This document shows, piece by piece, positions 1-6,464 of a stretch of 16,212 bases of DNA. Source of the DNA: an uncultured Blautia sp. (GTDB taxonomy: Bacteria; Bacillota; Clostridia; Lachnospirales; Lachnospiraceae); NCBI GenBank assembly GCA_934394545.1, contig CAKRRG010000065.1:1-16212 (forward strand), given 5' to 3'. Made by a program: the position numbers and the translations under genes. The first letter of the stretch is position 1. Every line of letters starts with the position of its first letter. The notes under the pieces were generated by a model that saw only the letters and a program-made list of their open reading frames with translations, was not told the origin of the DNA and searched no databases.

Positions 1-273
1 GGTCTTGTGGAGACTGGTACTACAGCAGATATTTTTGCAAATCCTCTTCATCCGTATACAGAGGCTCTGTTCTCTGCCATTCCTATGCCGGATCCGGATC
101 TGAAGAGAAACCGTATCATCCTGGAAGGAAACATTCCTTCCCCGGCGAATCCGCCTAAGGGATGTAAGTTCCATACCAGATGTCGTAAATGCATGGAAAT
201 CTGTAAGACACAGGTTCCGGAAGTTAAGGATATGGGGAATGGACATAAGGTGCGTTGTCATCTGTATGACTAA
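1..273 (+). CDS. Oligopeptide/dipeptide ABC transporter ATPase, C-terminal fragment (5' truncated by window edge)
   Basis: The reading frame is open from base 1 and ends at TAA 271-273, so these 90 codons are the 3' end of a longer gene; the GTG at position 7 is an internal valine. The fragment carries the C-terminal region typical of Opp/Dpp ATPases: an [19 protein letters not shown] segment, then [17 protein letters not shown] with a cysteine cluster (C-x5-C-x2-C-x3-C) and a final HKVRCHL. In this family the extension follows the nucleotide-binding domain, and its cysteines are thought to bind an iron-sulfur cluster. The Walker and signature motifs lie outside the window. No permease or binding protein follows, so this is probably the last gene of its operon. 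An OppF/DppF-type subunit is likely because of the [10 protein letters not shown] segment; the substrate cannot be told. Confidence 0.9.
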   Translation, partial: GLVETGTTADIFANPLHPYTEALFSAIPMPDPDLKRNRIILEGNIPSPANPPKGCKFHTRCRKCMEICKTQVPEVKDMGNGHKVRCHLYD

Positions 274-279
274 GAATAA

Positions 280-313
280 AGCAGGCCAGGGATTACCTGG
301 TCTGTTGCTATTT
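280..313 (+). terminator. Hairpin after the ABC ATPase, probable intrinsic terminator
   Basis: Bases 280-290 pair with 296-306 (11 bp including two G-U pairs) around the loop GATTA, starting seven bases after the stop codon. The following tract TTGCTATTT is only moderately T-rich, so termination may be partial. The hairpin lies immediately before the outer helix of the structured RNA at 308-911. It could therefore instead be the first stem of that transcript. Confidence 0.6.
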
Positions 314-911
314 AATGTGTTGGGAGGGTGAAAAGTTCTTCAGGAGGGACGCATTTGGACAATGGGTATTACTCACTCGCCGGCGCAACGCTACGATGAA
401 CTAATCGCTAACTGCGACTAAGGAGTTCCGGAGAGCCGTTACTCCTAAGTCTTCGTAAGCGCTGGATTTCATCTACGCTAAGAACGCGCCTAAAATGGTT
501 CGTTAGAGTAATACCCATTGCCCAAATGCTGTGTACTGGCTGGTACATAGAAACTTTCACTTGGGTGGTTACATGTGTTGGTTTCCCGATACCTTTTGGC
601 AACGATAGGTTAGAAAAGCCAGTAAATATGCGGGATACCAACTACGTCACCCCATCCCCGTTGTTGTCGTTACTGTTTCTTTCTTCCCTCTGCCAGTAAC
701 CAGCAATTTTGCAATGTATATTCATGTAGCCGTACATTTCAGGAGCGGTTTTAGTGGAGGCGAGATCCATGACTTACGGAGACTTAGGCGCGAAGGCTCT
801 CCTGAGCGTCTTAGTCGTAGTTAGTCATTAGCTTGCCGGAACGTTGCTCCGCACGGCGGTGAATATACATTGTGAAATCGCGTACGGGGTAACGACCAAC
901 GCATTAAATAG
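308..911 (+). ncRNA. Large (~600 nt) multi-domain structured RNA, family not recognised
   Basis: No ORF with a credible start or protein-like content covers this stretch, but it is full of long complementary segments that nest into domains. The ends pair over 16 bp (308-323 with 896-911, one G-U). A small hairpin, 335-340/345-350, has a CAGG loop. Domain I is closed by 24 positions, 351-374 with 506-529 (one A-C mismatch), and contains 382-386/486-490, 394-397/404-407, 421-426/441-446 and 458-461/476-479. Next come hairpin 532-536/543-547; domain II with 563-567/648-652 and 577-588/631-642; and hairpin 669-675/694-700. The last domain is closed by 711-724/860-873 and contains 769-778/816-828 and 780-788/801-811. 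Strand: the G-U pairs (318-901, 337-348, 339-346, 711-873, 785-804) work only in the + transcript; one pair (359/521) favours the other strand. I do not recognise RNase P, tmRNA, SRP RNA or a group I/II intron core. Size and ornateness recall OLE, ROOL or GOLLD RNAs, but I cannot match sequence to any of them. No promoter was found, and no terminator separates it from the gene at 930. Confidence 0.8.
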
Positions 912-929
912 GTAAACAGGAGGTTCTAC

Positions 930-1259
930 ATGGGAAAAAGAAAAAAAGAAGAATTGCCAGATTACACAGTGGCCAACATGGATGTGGATGGTATGCCTTG
1001 GAATTCAAGAAGACCGTGGCAGATACTTCCGGGGGATCCAGCGAAACGCAGTAGAGAATTTGATGTGAAGGTGCCAGAGCCGGGGATGGAGAGTGATGTG
1101 CCGGATGAGCTGAGTGCTTTCCAGAATCCTCCGATGACAAAGGAAGAGCGAAGAGGAATGATCTGGCTTTCGTTGAAGGCGTCGCTGACTGTGGCGCTAA
1201 TCTTTGGCGGTGCGGCATTTTTGTTTATTTTGTTTTGCGTATTCGTGTGGCTGAAATAA
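930..1259 (+). CDS. Small protein with one C-terminal membrane segment, unknown function
   Basis: A 109-residue protein that I do not recognise. The ATG at 930 has a perfect AGGAGG at 918-923 with 6-base spacing, so the start is well supported. The N-terminus is very basic (MGKRKKEE). Residues 10-75 are hydrophilic, proline-rich and probably unstructured (PWNSRRPWQILPGDP, then VPEPGMESDVPDE). Basic residues KEERRG at 71-76 precede a single hydrophobic helix at about 84-108, and the protein ends WLK. That charge pattern suggests a cytoplasmic N-terminal region anchored by a C-terminal helix. The gene begins 19 bases after the structured RNA ends, with no terminator between, so the two are probably co-transcribed. 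OLE RNA also lies next to the gene of a membrane protein, but that partner (OapA) is larger and has several membrane segments, so this is only an analogy. Confidence 0.8.
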   Translation: MGKRKKEELPDYTVANMDVDGMPWNSRRPWQILPGDPAKRSREFDVKVPEPGMESDVPDELSAFQNPPMTKEERRGMIWLSLKASLTVALIFGGAAFLFILFCVFVWLK

Positions 1260-1289
1260 AAGAAATCTTATCGCAGAAAAAAATTATAT

Positions 1290-1326
1290 TAAAAAAATAG
1301 CGGCAGACAATTAATTTTGTCTGCCG
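1290..1326 (-). terminator. Intrinsic terminator between convergent genes
   Basis: A perfect 10-bp stem (1301-1310 with 1317-1326, loop TTAATT) is followed on the minus strand by CTATTTTTTT (complement of 1291-1300). It therefore terminates the alarmone synthetase gene. On the plus strand only TAAAATT follows, so it is a weaker terminator for the small membrane protein gene converging on it. Confidence 0.85.
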
Positions 1327-1351
1327 TAAAATTATGTGGATCGAGTCTGTC

Positions 1352-2032
1352 TCAAATATCATGAAACATGCCAATCTTATTCTTGATCTGCTGCATTTCA
1401 TTATCCATTTCGATCACTGCCTGTGCAGAGCGATATAGTTCCTCACTGATATCTTTGTATCCAGGCAGTTCCTCAATTCCCTTTTTATAACGTAGCTGAT
1501 GTTCCAGCGTAGCCCAGAAATCCATACCGTTTGTACGGATCTGAAGCTCTACCCGCATAGGTGTTTTCCCTTTGGAGAAGAATACCGGGATTTCAATGAT
1601 CATATGATAACTACGATAACCATTTGGCTTTGGATTTTTGATATAATCCTTGATGTTAATAACTTTAATATCATCCTGACCGGCAATCAGATCAGCAACC
1701 GTATAAATATCATCGATAAAAGCGCAGACGATTCGCACTCCGGCAACGTCGTTCAGCTGTTCCTGAATATTCTCCGCTGTAAAATCATATCCCAGCTTCT
1801 GCAGTTTCCGATAAATGCTCTCTGGTTTCTTAATTCTTGTCTTAATAAAGGAGATTGGGTTTCTCTTATACTCTACTGAAAATTCATCATCCAGAACTTC
1901 TAACTTGGTCTGTACTTCGCGGATAGCACAACGGTACATCATCATCAGATCGCTGAACTTCGCTGCATTATTAATAAAACGCTGGGGGTCTGGAGTGTCC
2001 AGCCAGGGTACTTTCTTTTCTTCTTCAGTCAT
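1352..2032 (-). CDS. Small alarmone synthetase (GTP pyrophosphokinase family, RelQ/YjbM-like)
   Basis: A stand-alone RelA/SpoT synthetase domain of 226 residues, without the HD hydrolase, TGS or ACT domains of long RelA. Such enzymes transfer pyrophosphate from ATP to the 3' hydroxyl of GTP or GDP, making (p)ppGpp in the cytosol. Family motifs run in order: basic segment R66-IKKPESIYRK (ATP contacts), D95-VAGVR, D129-YIKNPKPNGYRSYH (GTP-binding loop), then E162-LQIRT and D171-FWATLEH with the catalytic glutamate and a metal-binding region. All are intact, so the enzyme should be active. Length matches RelQ (about 210-230). The start at 2032 has AGAAAGGA six bases upstream, and a clear promoter lies behind it. 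The gene stands alone, divergent from the phosphate uptake operon. RelP versus RelQ cannot be decided firmly by eye. Confidence 0.92.
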   Translation of the reverse strand: MTEEEKKVPWLDTPDPQRFINNAAKFSDLMMMYRCAIREVQTKLEVLDDEFSVEYKRNPISFIKTRIKKPESIYRKLQKLGYDFTAENIQEQLNDVAGVRIVCAFIDDIYTVADLIAGQDDIKVINIKDYIKNPKPNGYRSYHMIIEIPVFFSKGKTPMRVELQIRTNGMDFWATLEHQLRYKKGIEELPGYKDISEELYRSAQAVIEMDNEMQQIKNKIGMFHDI

Positions 2033-2091
2033 AACAGATCCTTTCTTGATTAGTCGGGGGCTTTTGTCCTCGGCATCATTTATATATCTTC

Positions 2092-2120
2092 ATTATAAAG
2101 GATTATTTTAACCGAATCAA
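2092..2120 (-). promoter_or_regulatory. Sigma-A-like promoter of the alarmone synthetase
   Basis: On the minus strand TTGATT (2120-2115) is followed after exactly 17 bases by a perfect TATAAT (2097-2092). Predicted transcription start is near 2085, giving a leader of about 50 bases before the ATG at 2032. Confidence 0.75.
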
Positions 2121-2185
2121 GTAAGTCCTCTTGGGTGACCACAAAAAGCAAATTTGTAAAGAAAATCGTTTTCAGATCTGAAATA

Positions 2186-2241
2186 TTTTACTGCAATTTT
2201 ACATTTAAAAGCTAGTGTATTTTACATCCCGTGGGTAAGAT
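2186..2241 (+). promoter_or_regulatory. Candidate PhoP box and promoter of the pst operon
   Basis: Three near-identical heptamers lie upstream of pstS: TTTTACT at 2186, TTTTACA at 2197 and TTTTACA at 2220. Start-to-start distances are 11 and 23 bases, about one and two helical turns. The Bacillus PhoP box is built from TT(A/T)ACA-like direct repeats with an 11-base period, so these fit well. A possible -10, TAAGAT, lies at 2236-2241, with TGTAAT at 2248-2253 as an alternative. Neither has a good -35, as expected for an activator-dependent promoter. With the first option the boxes sit at about -62 to -22, where PhoP acts. Confidence 0.55.
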
Positions 2242-2305
2242 ACGTACTGTAATCGCGAGAGAGAGAAAAACATTAGGACCGCGAAGAAAAGGAGAATTTA
2301 AAACT

Positions 2306-3166
2306 ATGAAAAAAGGTTTAGCAGTAGCAATGGCGGCATTATTAGGAGTAGCAACAATGGGAACAACAGCAATGGCAGCAGCTTCCGGAGATATTACAAT
2401 CTGCTCCAGAGAAGACGGATCCGGTACAAGAGGTGCATTCATTGAACTGTTTGGAATTGAAGAAAAAGACGCAGATGGAAATAAAGTAGACAATACAACA
2501 GAAGCAGCAAAGATCACAAACAGCACATCCGTTATGTTAAGCACAGTAGCTCAGGATGAGAACGCAATCGGATATGTATCCCTTGGTTCTCTGGATGACA
2601 GTGTAACAGCATTAAAAATCGACGGAGCAGAGGCAACAGCAGAAAACATTGAATCCGGAGATTACAAAGTGGTTCGTCCATTCAACATTGCAACAAAAGA
2701 GGATGTAAGCGAAGCTGCACAGGATTTCATTACATACATCATGAGTGCAGATGGACAGAAGATCATTGAAGACAATGGATACATCTCAGTAGGCGATAAA
2801 CCTGCATATGAAGCAGCTGATGTAGAAGGAAAAGTTGTAGTAGCTGGTTCCTCTTCTGTAACACCTGTTATGGAAAAACTTGCAGAAGGATATAAAGCAG
2901 TAAACGACAAAGTAGATATTGAGGTTCAGCAGAGCGATTCCACAACAGGTATGACATCTGCAATTGATGGCCTTTGCGATATCGGAATGGCATCCCGTGA
3001 TTTAAAAGACAGCGAGACTGAGGCTGGTCTTATAGCAACTGTAATTGCTAAAGATGGTATTGCAGTTATCGTAAATAACGATAGCGGTGTAGAAGAGCTT
3101 ACAAGTGAGCAGGTAAAGGATATCTACACTGGCAACATCACAACATGGGAAGACCTTGCAAAATAA
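2306..3166 (+). CDS. pstS: PstS, phosphate-binding protein of the ABC importer (circularly permuted form)
   Basis: A 286-residue secreted protein that captures phosphate and delivers it to PstCA. ATG 2306 is chosen because AAAAGGAG lies just upstream and it begins a classical signal peptide: MKK, a hydrophobic stretch, then a TAMAAA-type signal peptidase I site near residue 25. An in-frame ATG at 2231 would add a charged 25-residue extension without a ribosome site. The domain order is unusual. The phosphate-loop segment SREDGSGTRG (34-43), normally in the second half of PstS, comes first. The normally N-terminal AGSSSVTPVMEKL (180-192), QQSDSTTG (208-215), DIGMASRDLKDSE (225-237) and DGIAVIVN (250-257) follow, and the protein ends IYTGNITTWEDLAK. 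All phosphate-contacting motifs are present once, so the protein looks functional. No lipobox cysteine is present. It is the first gene of the pst operon; 49 bases separate it from pstC. Confidence 0.95.
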   Translation: MKKGLAVAMAALLGVATMGTTAMAAASGDITICSREDGSGTRGAFIELFGIEEKDADGNKVDNTTEAAKITNSTSVMLSTVAQDENAIGYVSLGSLDDSVTALKIDGAEATAENIESGDYKVVRPFNIATKEDVSEAAQDFITYIMSADGQKIIEDNGYISVGDKPAYEAADVEGKVVVAGSSSVTPVMEKLAEGYKAVNDKVDIEVQQSDSTTGMTSAIDGLCDIGMASRDLKDSETEAGLIATVIAKDGIAVIVNNDSGVEELTSEQVKDIYTGNITTWEDLAK

Positions 3167-3215
3167 TAAAAATAACGCATAACAAATAACTTTCCGAATA
3201 AAAAGGAACGAATTT

Positions 3216-4070
3216 ATGAAATCAATCAATGAAAAGGTAATGAAAATCGTGTTCCTTGTAGCAGCCTGCACTTCGGTGCTGGCTGTTGCATTAATCTGTA
3301 TTTTCCTTTTCGCAAACGGAATCCCGGCAATGGCGAAAATCGGCCTGCCGGACTTCCTGTTTGGAATGAAATGGAAGCCATCCAACGGACTATACGGAAT
3401 TTTTCCATTTATCCTTGGAAGTATCTATGTGACCGCCGGAGCAATTGTAGTGGGAGTACCCACAGCACTTCTTCTGGCAATTTTTCTGGCTTTTTATTGT
3501 CCGAAGTCTTTGTATGGACCATTAAAGGCAATGGTAAATCTTCTTGCAGGAATCCCATCTGTTGTTTATGGATTCTTCGGACTGACAGTATTTGTTCCCC
3601 TGCTTCGCCAGCTTACAGGCCATGACGGAAGCACCATGCTGACAGCCTCTGTACTGCTTGGAATTATGATCCTTCCAACTGTAGCAGGTGTTGCAGAGCC
3701 TGCCTTAAAGAGTGTTCCCACAAGCTATTATGAAGGGGCACTTGCACTTGGAGCAACCCATGAAAAAAGTGTTTTTTGCACTGTTTTTCCGGCTGCAAAA
3801 TCAGGTGTTCTGGCAGGTGTGGTTCTTGGAATCGGCCGTGCTATCGGAGAAACAATGGCTGTGATTATGGTAGCAGGAAACCAGACTTGGATGCCCCAGG
3901 GACTGTTTAAAGGACTTCGTACCATGACTGCAAATATCGTAATTGAAATGGGCTATGCAACAGACCTCCACAGAGAAGCGCTGATTGCAACAGGTGTAGT
4001 ACTGTTTGTATTTATCCTGATCATCAACCTTTGTGTATCAGCCCTGAAGAGGAGAGCAGAAGATGAGTAA
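3216..4070 (+). CDS. pstC: PstC, phosphate ABC transporter permease
   Basis: One of the two membrane subunits forming the phosphate channel. The 284-residue length is usual for Gram-positive PstC. Hydrophobic segments lie at about 11-33, 63-93, 108-130, 142-160, 197-221 and 255-277, giving six membrane helices. The cytoplasmic coupling loop that contacts PstB is recognisable as YYEGALALGATHEKSVF (171-187). GIGRAIGETMAVIMVAGN (205-222) is the most characteristic PstC stretch. The start at 3216 has AAAAGGA upstream. The last eight bases, including the stop codon, overlap the pstA start (ATGAGTAA), which implies translational coupling and equal subunit amounts. Confidence 0.96.
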   Translation: MKSINEKVMKIVFLVAACTSVLAVALICIFLFANGIPAMAKIGLPDFLFGMKWKPSNGLYGIFPFILGSIYVTAGAIVVGVPTALLLAIFLAFYCPKSLYGPLKAMVNLLAGIPSVVYGFFGLTVFVPLLRQLTGHDGSTMLTASVLLGIMILPTVAGVAEPALKSVPTSYYEGALALGATHEKSVFCTVFPAAKSGVLAGVVLGIGRAIGETMAVIMVAGNQTWMPQGLFKGLRTMTANIVIEMGYATDLHREALIATGVVLFVFILIINLCVSALKRRAEDE

Positions 4071-4920
4071 AAGCAAATTATCTTATTGGAAAAATCATCC
4101 CGGTTCTGCCATTTTGAGACTGCTGGTATGGTTTGCAGCACTTCTTACAGTAGCTGTTATGGCATTTCTGGTAGGCTTTATCCTGATAAAAGGTGTTGGA
4201 AATCTGACACCGGATCTGTTTGCACTAGAATACAATTCCGAGAATGCATCCTTGATGCCAGCGCTGATCAATACTCTGATCATTACATTGTTTACACTTA
4301 TTATAGCAGTACCATTTGGTGTTTTTGCAGCAATCTATCTGGTTGAGTATGCCAAAAAAGGAAGCAGACTGGTAAAGGTAATCCGTATTACCACAGAGAC
4401 ACTTCAGGGAATTCCATCCATTATTTTCGGCTTGTTTGGTCTTCTGTTTTTCAGTACGGCTCTTCACTGGGGATATTCCCTTCTGTCAGGCACTATGACA
4501 CTGGTAATTATGATTTTGCCGCTGATCATCCGCACTACAGAGGAGGCTCTTCTTGGTGTTCCGGATGCTTACCGAGAGGCGTCTTTTGGTCTTGGCACAG
4601 GAAAGCTCCGTACAGTATTCAAGGTTGTGCTTCCAAGTGCAATTCCCGGAATCCTTTCCGGTGTGGTGCTTGCAACAGGACGTATTGTAGGTGAGACAGC
4701 AGCACTTATTTACACAGCTGGTGCTGTTGCAAAGGTTCCTGGAAGTCTGATGGGCTCTGGAAGAACTCTTGCAGTACATATGTATGTACTTTCCAGTGAA
4801 GGCCTTTATATGGATCAGGCATACGCAACGGCTGTTATACTGCTGGTATTTGTACTTGTGCTGAACTGGATTTCAGGAACATGTGCGAAGAGACTGGGAA
4901 AAGCTGCAAACGGCCAATAA
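4063..4920 (+). CDS. pstA: PstA, phosphate ABC transporter permease
   Basis: The second membrane subunit, 285 residues, partner of PstC. Hydrophobic segments lie near 17-43, 67-95, 115-133, 143-156, 195-219 and 254-270. The coupling loop is [19 protein letters not shown] (168-186), and [16 protein letters not shown] (206-221) is the PstA counterpart of the GETMAV region in Pst[18 protein letters not shown] (114-130) is also typical. The start overlaps the pstC stop by eight bases, with GAGGAGAG a few bases upstream inside pstC. A 22-base gap containing AAGAGGAGAA leads to pstB. Confidence 0.96.
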   Translation: MSKSKLSYWKNHPGSAILRLLVWFAALLTVAVMAFLVGFILIKGVGNLTPDLFALEYNSENASLMPALINTLIITLFTLIIAVPFGVFAAIYLVEYAKKGSRLVKVIRITTETLQGIPSIIFGLFGLLFFSTALHWGYSLLSGTMTLVIMILPLIIRTTEEALLGVPDAYREASFGLGTGKLRTVFKVVLPSAIPGILSGVVLATGRIVGETAALIYTAGAVAKVPGSLMGSGRTLAVHMYVLSSEGLYMDQAYATAVILLVFVLVLNWISGTCAKRLGKAANGQ

Positions 4921-4942
4921 TCGTGGAACAAAGAGGAGAACT

Positions 4943-5692
4943 ATGGGTAAAATAGATGTAAAAAACATGGATCTGTACTACAGCCAGTTCCATGCATTAA
5001 AAAATATTAATCTGGATATTCCGGAAAAGAAAATTACAGCTTTCATCGGTCCAAGTGGCTGTGGAAAGTCTACTTTACTGAAATCCTTAAACCGTATGAA
5101 TGATCTGGTGGAGGGATGTAAGATCACAGGAGATATCCGCCTTGATGGTGAGGATATTTACGGAGATATTGATGTAAACCTGCTGAGAAAACGTGTGGGA
5201 ATGGTTTTTCAGAAACCAAATCCATTTCCAATGAGTATTTACGATAATATTGCATATGGTCCCCGCACTCACGGAATCCATTCAAAAGAGAAGCTGGATG
5301 ACATTGTGGAACGGGCACTTCGAAACGCTTCTATCTGGGATGAGGTAAAAGACCGTCTGAAAAAAAGCGCACTTGGCATGTCCGGTGGACAGCAGCAGAG
5401 ACTTTGTATTGCAAGAGCCCTTGCAGTAGAGCCTGAAGTACTTCTTATGGATGAACCTACCTCAGCACTGGATCCTATTTCAACCTCTCATATTGAGGAT
5501 CTGGCTCTGGAATTAAAAGACCGGTATACCATCGTGATCGTAACTCACAATATGCAGCAGGCAGCACGTATTTCAGATAAAACAGCATTCTTCCTGCTCG
5601 GTGAGATCATTGAATATAACGATACCACAGAACTGTTTTCAAGACCACAGAATAAGAAAACAGAAGAGTATATTACAGGGAGGTTCGGTTGA
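4943..5692 (+). CDS. pstB: PstB, phosphate ABC transporter ATPase
   Basis: The cytoplasmic subunit that hydrolyses ATP to drive phosphate import. From ATG 4943 it has 249 residues, the usual PstB length. An in-frame ATG at 4883 lies inside pstA and would add 20 residues unlike the family, whereas ATG 4943 has AGAGGAGAA directly upstream. Motifs are complete and in order: Walker [10 protein letters not shown] (36-44), Q-loop Q90 in [23 protein letters not shown] signature [10 protein letters not shown] (144-153), Walker B LLMDEP (167-172) and switch histidine H202 ([10 protein letters not shown]). KPNPFP after the Q-loop is diagnostic of PstB among ABC ATPases. One base separates the stop codon from the phoU start. 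Confidence 0.97.
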   Translation: MGKIDVKNMDLYYSQFHALKNINLDIPEKKITAFIGPSGCGKSTLLKSLNRMNDLVEGCKITGDIRLDGEDIYGDIDVNLLRKRVGMVFQKPNPFPMSIYDNIAYGPRTHGIHSKEKLDDIVERALRNASIWDEVKDRLKKSALGMSGGQQQRLCIARALAVEPEVLLMDEPTSALDPISTSHIEDLALELKDRYTIVIVTHNMQQAARISDKTAFFLLGEIIEYNDTTELFSRPQNKKTEEYITGRFG

Positions 5693-5693
5693 T

Positions 5694-6374
5694 ATGAGAG
5701 ACGTATATACCGCAAAGCTTTCCAGACTTTCAGACGAGGTCCTGGAAATGGGAAATCTGTGCAGTCAGGCAATTATGAAAACCTGCCAGATTCTGGCAAG
5801 CGTGGAGGTACGAGAGGCTGCAACAAAAGAGATTGCAAAAATCGAGAAAGAAATTGATGACAAAGAGCATAATATTGAAGCTCTTTGTATGCAGCTCCTC
5901 CTGAAGCAGCAGCCGGTTGGCAGTGATCTTCGTAAAATTTCCGCAGCTCTTAAGATGGTTACAGACATGGAACGTATTGGAGATCAGGCAACGGATATAG
6001 CTGAGATCATGAATACAGGAAGTGTTCATGTACCTGTTACAGCAATTCCCCTTCAGGAAATGGCAGATCATGCCATGCATATGGTAAATGACAGCGTCAC
6101 TGCTTATGTAGAAGGAAAAAGTGAACTGGCGAAAAGGGTAATCGACAGTGATGAGGTTCTGGATAATCTTTTTGACAAGGTGAGAAAAGCACTGGATATG
6201 AACAGAATGGGATATTCAAGTGATGAAGTTCTGGATCTTCTGATGATTTCCAAATACTATGAGAGAATCGGAGACCATGCAACCAATATTGGGGAGTGGG
6301 CAGAGTTTGCAGTAGATGGAATCCACAGAAATGGTGACAGCATCAGTGATCTGTTTAAGCCGGAATCATTATAA
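5694..6374 (+). CDS. phoU: PhoU, phosphate uptake regulator
   Basis: A cytoplasmic, all-helical metal-binding protein that tempers PstSCAB activity and, in many bacteria, links the transporter to the PhoR sensor kinase. At 226 residues it has the usual length. Two three-helix PhoU repeats are visible, each with its signature: E93-RIGDQATDIAE in the first and E190-RIGDHATNIGEW in the second. These are the E/D-rich metal-binding helices. ATG 5694 is chosen because GGGAGG lies at 5678-5683 and it follows the pstB stop by one base. An in-frame ATG at 5601 inside pstB would add 31 residues foreign to the family. It is the last gene of the operon; no phoP/phoR pair is present in the window. Confidence 0.96.
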   Translation: MRDVYTAKLSRLSDEVLEMGNLCSQAIMKTCQILASVEVREAATKEIAKIEKEIDDKEHNIEALCMQLLLKQQPVGSDLRKISAALKMVTDMERIGDQATDIAEIMNTGSVHVPVTAIPLQEMADHAMHMVNDSVTAYVEGKSELAKRVIDSDEVLDNLFDKVRKALDMNRMGYSSDEVLDLLMISKYYERIGDHATNIGEWAEFAVDGIHRNGDSISDLFKPESL

Positions 6375-6398
6375 TCAAGGGGACTTACTTTATTCGGT

Positions 6399-6448
6399 TA
6401 AAAAACTTCTCTGGACGGCTAAAAGCATCGTATCAGAGAAGTTTTTTT
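6399..6448 (+). terminator. Bidirectional intrinsic terminator (phoU / symporter)
   Basis: ACTTCTCTG (from 6405) pairs with CAGAGAAGT (to 6442), extended by A-T pairs between the A-run before and the T-run after the stem. The loop is about 20 bases. GTTTTTTTG follows on the plus strand, and the complement of the A-run gives a T-tract on the minus strand. It therefore serves both phoU and the convergent symporter gene. Confidence 0.88.
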
Positions 6449-6464
6449 GTCTTAGTCAAGTTTT

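Noticed and set aside
408..641. 77-codon ORF on the minus strand within the structured RNA region
   Set aside because: No ribosome site, no recognisable protein features, and it runs across the paired segments of domains I and II; best explained as a chance frame.
308..911. Known large RNAs: RNase P, tmRNA, SRP RNA, group I or II intron, T-box
   Set aside because: I looked for the RNase P core, a CCA-ended tRNA-like domain, the SRP tetraloop motif, group II domain V and the T-box sequence and recognised none. Divergent forms cannot be excluded by eye.
2231..2305. Upstream start for PstS at 2231
   Set aside because: It would put 25 charged residues before the signal peptide, has no ribosome site and overlaps the predicted -10 region.
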